Shown: positions 61,831 to 64,000 of the stretch, piece after piece
Layout of the letters: every line of letters begins with the position of its first letter
How positions within the stretch are numbered: the first letter of the stretch is position 1
NCBI RefSeq assembly: GCF_001692445.1
Contig: NZ_MAQA01000010.1
Coordinates: 1-64,000 of the forward strand
Reading direction: 5' to 3'
DNA: 64,000 nucleotides
Source of the DNA: Oerskovia enterophila
Lineage (GTDB): Bacteria > Actinomycetota > Actinomycetes > Actinomycetales > Cellulomonadaceae
Position numbers and translations under genes: made by a program
The notes under the pieces: model-generated
The model's input: the letters and a program-made list of their open reading frames with translations, nothing else
Told to the model about the DNA's origin: nothing
Databases searched by the model: none

Positions 61831-62633
61831 CAGACGGCCTCCACGAGCGAGACCTCAGGCCCGAGGAACCGGCGCGCGAGCTGGTCGAACGGCTCGGCGC
61901 TCCCGGTCGCGCGGAAGCGGTGCCGCGGCGCACCTGCCTCGCGCGAGCGCTCGAGGCCGTGCGCGACGAGCGTGCGGTAGACGTCCTTCGCGGTCTCCTC
62001 GGCGCTCGAGACGAGCGTGACCTCGTCGCCCATGACGTAGGAGATGGCGCCCGCGAGCAGCGGGTAGTGCGTACAGCCGAGCACCAGGGTGTCGACCCCG
62101 GCGGCGCGCACCGGTGCGAGGTACTCGTGCGCGATCTCCAGGACCTCGGGGCCCGAGGTCACCCCGGCCTCGACGAGGCGGACGAACTCCGGGCAGGCCT
62201 GCGACGTGAGCCGCAGCCCCGGGGCCACGGCGAACGCGTCGTCGTAGGCGCGCGACTCGATGGTCCCCCGCGTCCCGATCACGCCGATGTTCCCCGTGCG
62301 GGTCGCCGCCACTGCGCGGCGCGCCGCGGGCAGGATGACCTCGATCACGGGCATCCCGTAGCGCGCCGTGTACCGCTCGCGCGCGTCGCGCAGCACCGCG
62401 GACGACGCCGTGTTGCACGCGATGACGAGCATCTTGACGCCCTCGTCGACAAGCTGGTCCATGATCGAGAGCGCCATGGCTCGCACCGCGGCGAGCGGCT
62501 TGGGCCCGTACGGGCTGTTCGCCGTGTCCCCGATGTACAGCAGCGACTCGTTCGGCAGCTGGTCGAGGATCGAGCGGGCGACGGTGAGTCCCCCGACTCC
62601 CGAGTCGAAGATGCCGATGGGTGCGTCGTTCAC
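61830..62633 (-). CDS. murI: Glutamate racemase
   Basis: A 267-residue cofactor-free racemase providing D-glutamate for peptidoglycan. The two catalytic cysteines are C73 (VIACNTASS) and the Cys in [24 protein letters not shown] and [11 protein letters not shown] are family blocks. The start GTG 62633 follows TAGGCT (minus 62646-62641) by seven bases; the frame is open further to 62738 but without promoter support. It heads the four-gene operon. Confidence 0.96.
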   Translation of the reverse strand: MNDAPIGIFDSGVGGLTVARSILDQLPNESLLYIGDTANSPYGPKPLAAVRAMALSIMDQLVDEGVKMLVIACNTASSAVLRDARERYTARYGMPVIEVILPAARRAVAATRTGNIGVIGTRGTIESRAYDDAFAVAPGLRLTSQACPEFVRLVEAGVTSGPEVLEIAHEYLAPVRAAGVDTLVLGCTHYPLLAGAISYVMGDEVTLVSSAEETAKDVYRTLVAHGLERSREAGAPRHRFRATGSAEPFDQLARRFLGPEVSLVEAV

Positions 62634-62723
62634 GGGGTCGAGCCTAGTGCCGCCCACCCGGGTTGGACGTCTCCGGCGCCCCGGCACCCCTGTGTCGACC
62701 GACACAAGGGGCGCCGGGCACGA

Positions 62724-62757
62724 CGGAGGGCGCCGCACGTACGTGCGGCGCCCTCCG
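62724..62757 (-). terminator. Terminator after the 62802 small membrane gene
   Basis: A perfect 15-bp stem with a GTAC loop (62724-62738 with 62743-62757) begins 44 bases after the small gene's stop. A weaker inverted repeat (62686-62712) follows. Confidence 0.8.
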
Positions 62758-62801
62758 GCCCTGGCCCCGGGTCTGCCTGTCAGGACGGCGACCCGGGCTG
62801 C

Positions 62802-62957
62802 CTAGACCTTCGCCTTGCCCCGTCCGATCAGCCCCACGACGAGGCTGACGACGAGCACGATGATGCCGAGCCAGATCAGGAACTTCGCTGCTTCGACGGC
62901 CACACCGAACACGAGCAGCACGACTCCGACGAGCAGGATGATGAGCCACGTAGGCAT
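62802..62957 (-). CDS. 51-residue small hydrophobic membrane protein
   Basis: A protein with two hydrophobic stretches (MPTWLIILLVGVVLLVFGVA; KFLIWLGIIVLVVSLVVGLI) and a basic GRGKAKV end, of a type frequent in actinobacteria. AGGGA lies six bases before ATG 62957. Between it and DUF2017 the leader contains a small hairpin (GGGAC/GTCCC). Its role is unknown; similar proteins are often stress-induced. Confidence 0.75.
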   Translation of the reverse strand: MPTWLIILLVGVVLLVFGVAVEAAKFLIWLGIIVLVVSLVVGLIGRGKAKV

Positions 62958-63092
62958 GTTGTCCCTCTTTCTCTCGGCCGGGACGCGGACGTCCCGGTTC
63001 AACAAGGACAATCCTGACACCACTTCACCCTCTGCGCATCTTGACAGAAATGTGGCGAGTGACCTACAAGCATGCTAGGTCGTTTGCGCGAC

Positions 63093-63752
63093 TCAGCGGG
63101 GCGAGCGGCGGACCTCGGCGAGCATCAGGTCCACGAGCGACTCCTGGAGCCAGCCCGACATGAGGAACACGCTCGCGAGGAACCGCCTGGCGGCGTCGGG
63201 AGCGCCCTCGTCCTCCTCGACGTCAGCGGCCTCGCGTGCGAGCACCTCGTCGTGCAGATCCTCGACCTGGTCGTCGGTGCGCAGCTCGAGGCGCTCCGCC
63301 AGGACGACCCGGACGTCGGTGAGGGCCCCCGCGACGCGACGTGCGTCGTCGGGCCGGACGACGAGCGGCGTGAGCGCCTCCGCGTCCTGCGGGTCCCCCG
63401 CGAGCAGGAGGTCCGCGAGCAGCAGCAGCCGCTGCGACTTCTCGGCCGCCAGGTCGCCCTGGGTGAACCGGCGGAACTCGGCCGAGACCCCCGCGTCCTC
63501 GGGAGCGGCGTCGGGGAGCAGACGGCGGACCGCAGGGTCCGTGGGCGCGCGCACCTCCTCGGGGGGCGCGGAGAGCGGAGCGACGCCCTCGATGGTCGCG
63601 GCCTCCGAGGTCGGCGCGGCCTCCTCGCTCCCGGGGCCCACCTGCTCCTGCAGCAGCTCGACGACGTCACCCACGACGTGCGCGAGGACGAGCCGCTCGG
63701 CGGCGCTCAGCTCCGCGACGTAGCCGCGGCGCGCCCGACGGAACGGGCGCAC
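63093..63752 (-). CDS. DUF2017 family protein
   Basis: A 219-residue helical, acidic protein that almost always follows clpS in actinobacteria. Visible features are YVAELSAAERLVLAHVVGDVVELL, AEFRRFTQGDLAAEKSQRLLLLADLL and a C-terminal FLMSGWLQESLVDLM. The central 60 residues are Pro/Ala/Glu-rich. Its role may be linked to ClpS and proteolysis by gene neighbourhood only. The start GTG 63752 overlaps the clpS stop by one base, with GGGGAG upstream. Confidence 0.88.
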   Translation of the reverse strand: MRPFRRARRGYVAELSAAERLVLAHVVGDVVELLQEQVGPGSEEAAPTSEAATIEGVAPLSAPPEEVRAPTDPAVRRLLPDAAPEDAGVSAEFRRFTQGDLAAEKSQRLLLLADLLLAGDPQDAEALTPLVVRPDDARRVAGALTDVRVVLAERLELRTDDQVEDLHDEVLAREAADVEEDEGAPDAARRFLASVFLMSGWLQESLVDLMLAEVRRSPR

Positions 63753-64000
63753 TACTCCCCGCTCCGCTGCATCGTGGCCCACAACCCGAACTCGTGCATC
63801 GCCTGCACGTCCACCTCGACCTTCTCCCGCCCGCCGGACGAGACCACCGCCCGGCCCTCGTGGTGCACCTGGAGCATGAGCGTCTTGGCCTTCTGCTGGC
63901 TGTACCCGAAGTAGCTCTCGAAGACGTAGCTGACGTAGCTCATGAGATTCACCGGGTCGTTCCACACGAGGGTCACCCAGGTGTCGGCGAGGGAGAGCCC
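63752..64000 (-). CDS. clpS: ATP-dependent Clp protease adaptor ClpS (5' end outside window)
   Basis: The last 82 residues of ClpS are visible: [26 protein letters not shown], then [45 protein letters not shown]. The N-degron pocket residues (NDP, and the M and H of MLQVHHEG) are present. ClpS delivers proteins with bulky N-terminal residues to ClpAP/ClpCP. The frame stays open to the window edge, so the start lies beyond 64000. Confidence 0.93.
   Translation of the reverse strand, partial: GLSLADTWVTLVWNDPVNLMSYVSYVFESYFGYSQQKAKTLMLQVHHEGRAVVSSGGREKVEVDVQAMHEFGLWATMQRSGE

Noticed and set aside
62686-62712. CCCTGTGTCG/CGACACAAGGG inverted repeat as an operator of murI
   Set aside because: It is imperfect and adjacent to a strong terminator; there is not enough evidence for a regulator site.
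63041-63064. TTGACA-17-CTACAA on the plus strand, a possible antisense promoter into DUF2017
   Set aside because: The -10 is poor and no plus-strand gene follows; a chance match is more likely.

Overview
The window is 64 kb of very GC-rich DNA. Its stop-to-start overlaps, frequent GTG starts and gene order point to an actinomycete. Several gene strings are typical of the Micrococcales: clpS-DUF2017, murI-(Rv1339-like)-rph-rdgB, rplU-rpmA-obg and proA-nadD-rsfS-phosphatase. A Cellulomonadaceae or Promicromonosporaceae relative would fit, but that is inference from gene content and base composition, not a database match. No phage, transposase, integrase or CRISPR array was seen.

Region 1 (1-31000) is a mosaic of metabolic and accessory genes. 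It holds a three-domain LigD DNA ligase; a GntR repressor divergent from a CodA-like amidohydrolase with a GTATAC operator between them; oxidoreductases; an M24 peptidase; an MFS pump translationally coupled to a flavin-split-barrel protein; biotin synthase divergent from a TetR regulator that heads a three-gene ATGA-coupled operon; nitrite reductase nirBD; malate:quinone oxidoreductase; a GlxA-type regulator; an aldo/keto reductase plus 6PGDH-like pair; a siderophore-interacting reductase behind an IdeR-type iron box; a fatty-acid desaturase; the proton-pumping transhydrogenase pntAB; and an RclA-like flavoprotein. Two intergenic palindromes (4689-4762 and 6289-6343) stand out.

Region 2 (31000-49400, nearly all on the minus strand) is housekeeping. 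It contains tRNA-Ala(GGC), a histidine phosphatase, rsfS, a Pro/Ala-rich tail-anchored protein, nadD, a 51-residue membrane protein, proA, proB, obg, rpmA and rplU. The usual obg-proB-proA-nadD run is interrupted between proB and proA by about 9.6 kb. This insert carries an aldo/keto reductase, a frameshifted MFS transporter and a five-gene operon (luciferase-like monooxygenase, two permeases, fused double ATPase, binding lipoprotein). That operon is preceded by a SAM-I/SAM-IV class riboswitch, so it is predicted to import and oxidise a sulfur compound when S-adenosylmethionine is low. This is the most informative find in the window.

Region 3 (49400-59200) holds a dodecin, a TetR regulator with three operator half-palindromes facing a quinone reductase, thioredoxin, a GPH-type transporter overlapping a PLP-dependent decarboxylase, a NUDIX-like/Pr6Pr pair, polyphosphate kinase 2, an ABC-F protein and a DUF3054 protein.

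Region 4 (59400-64000) is the conserved rdgB-rph-(MBL phosphodiesterase)-murI group, a small membrane protein, DUF2017 and clpS, which runs off the window edge.

A recurring feature is a -10-like hexamer (TAnnnT) six or seven bases before the start codon with no Shine-Dalgarno sequence. I see it at twelve genes on both strands, which implies leaderless mRNAs and helped fix several start codons.
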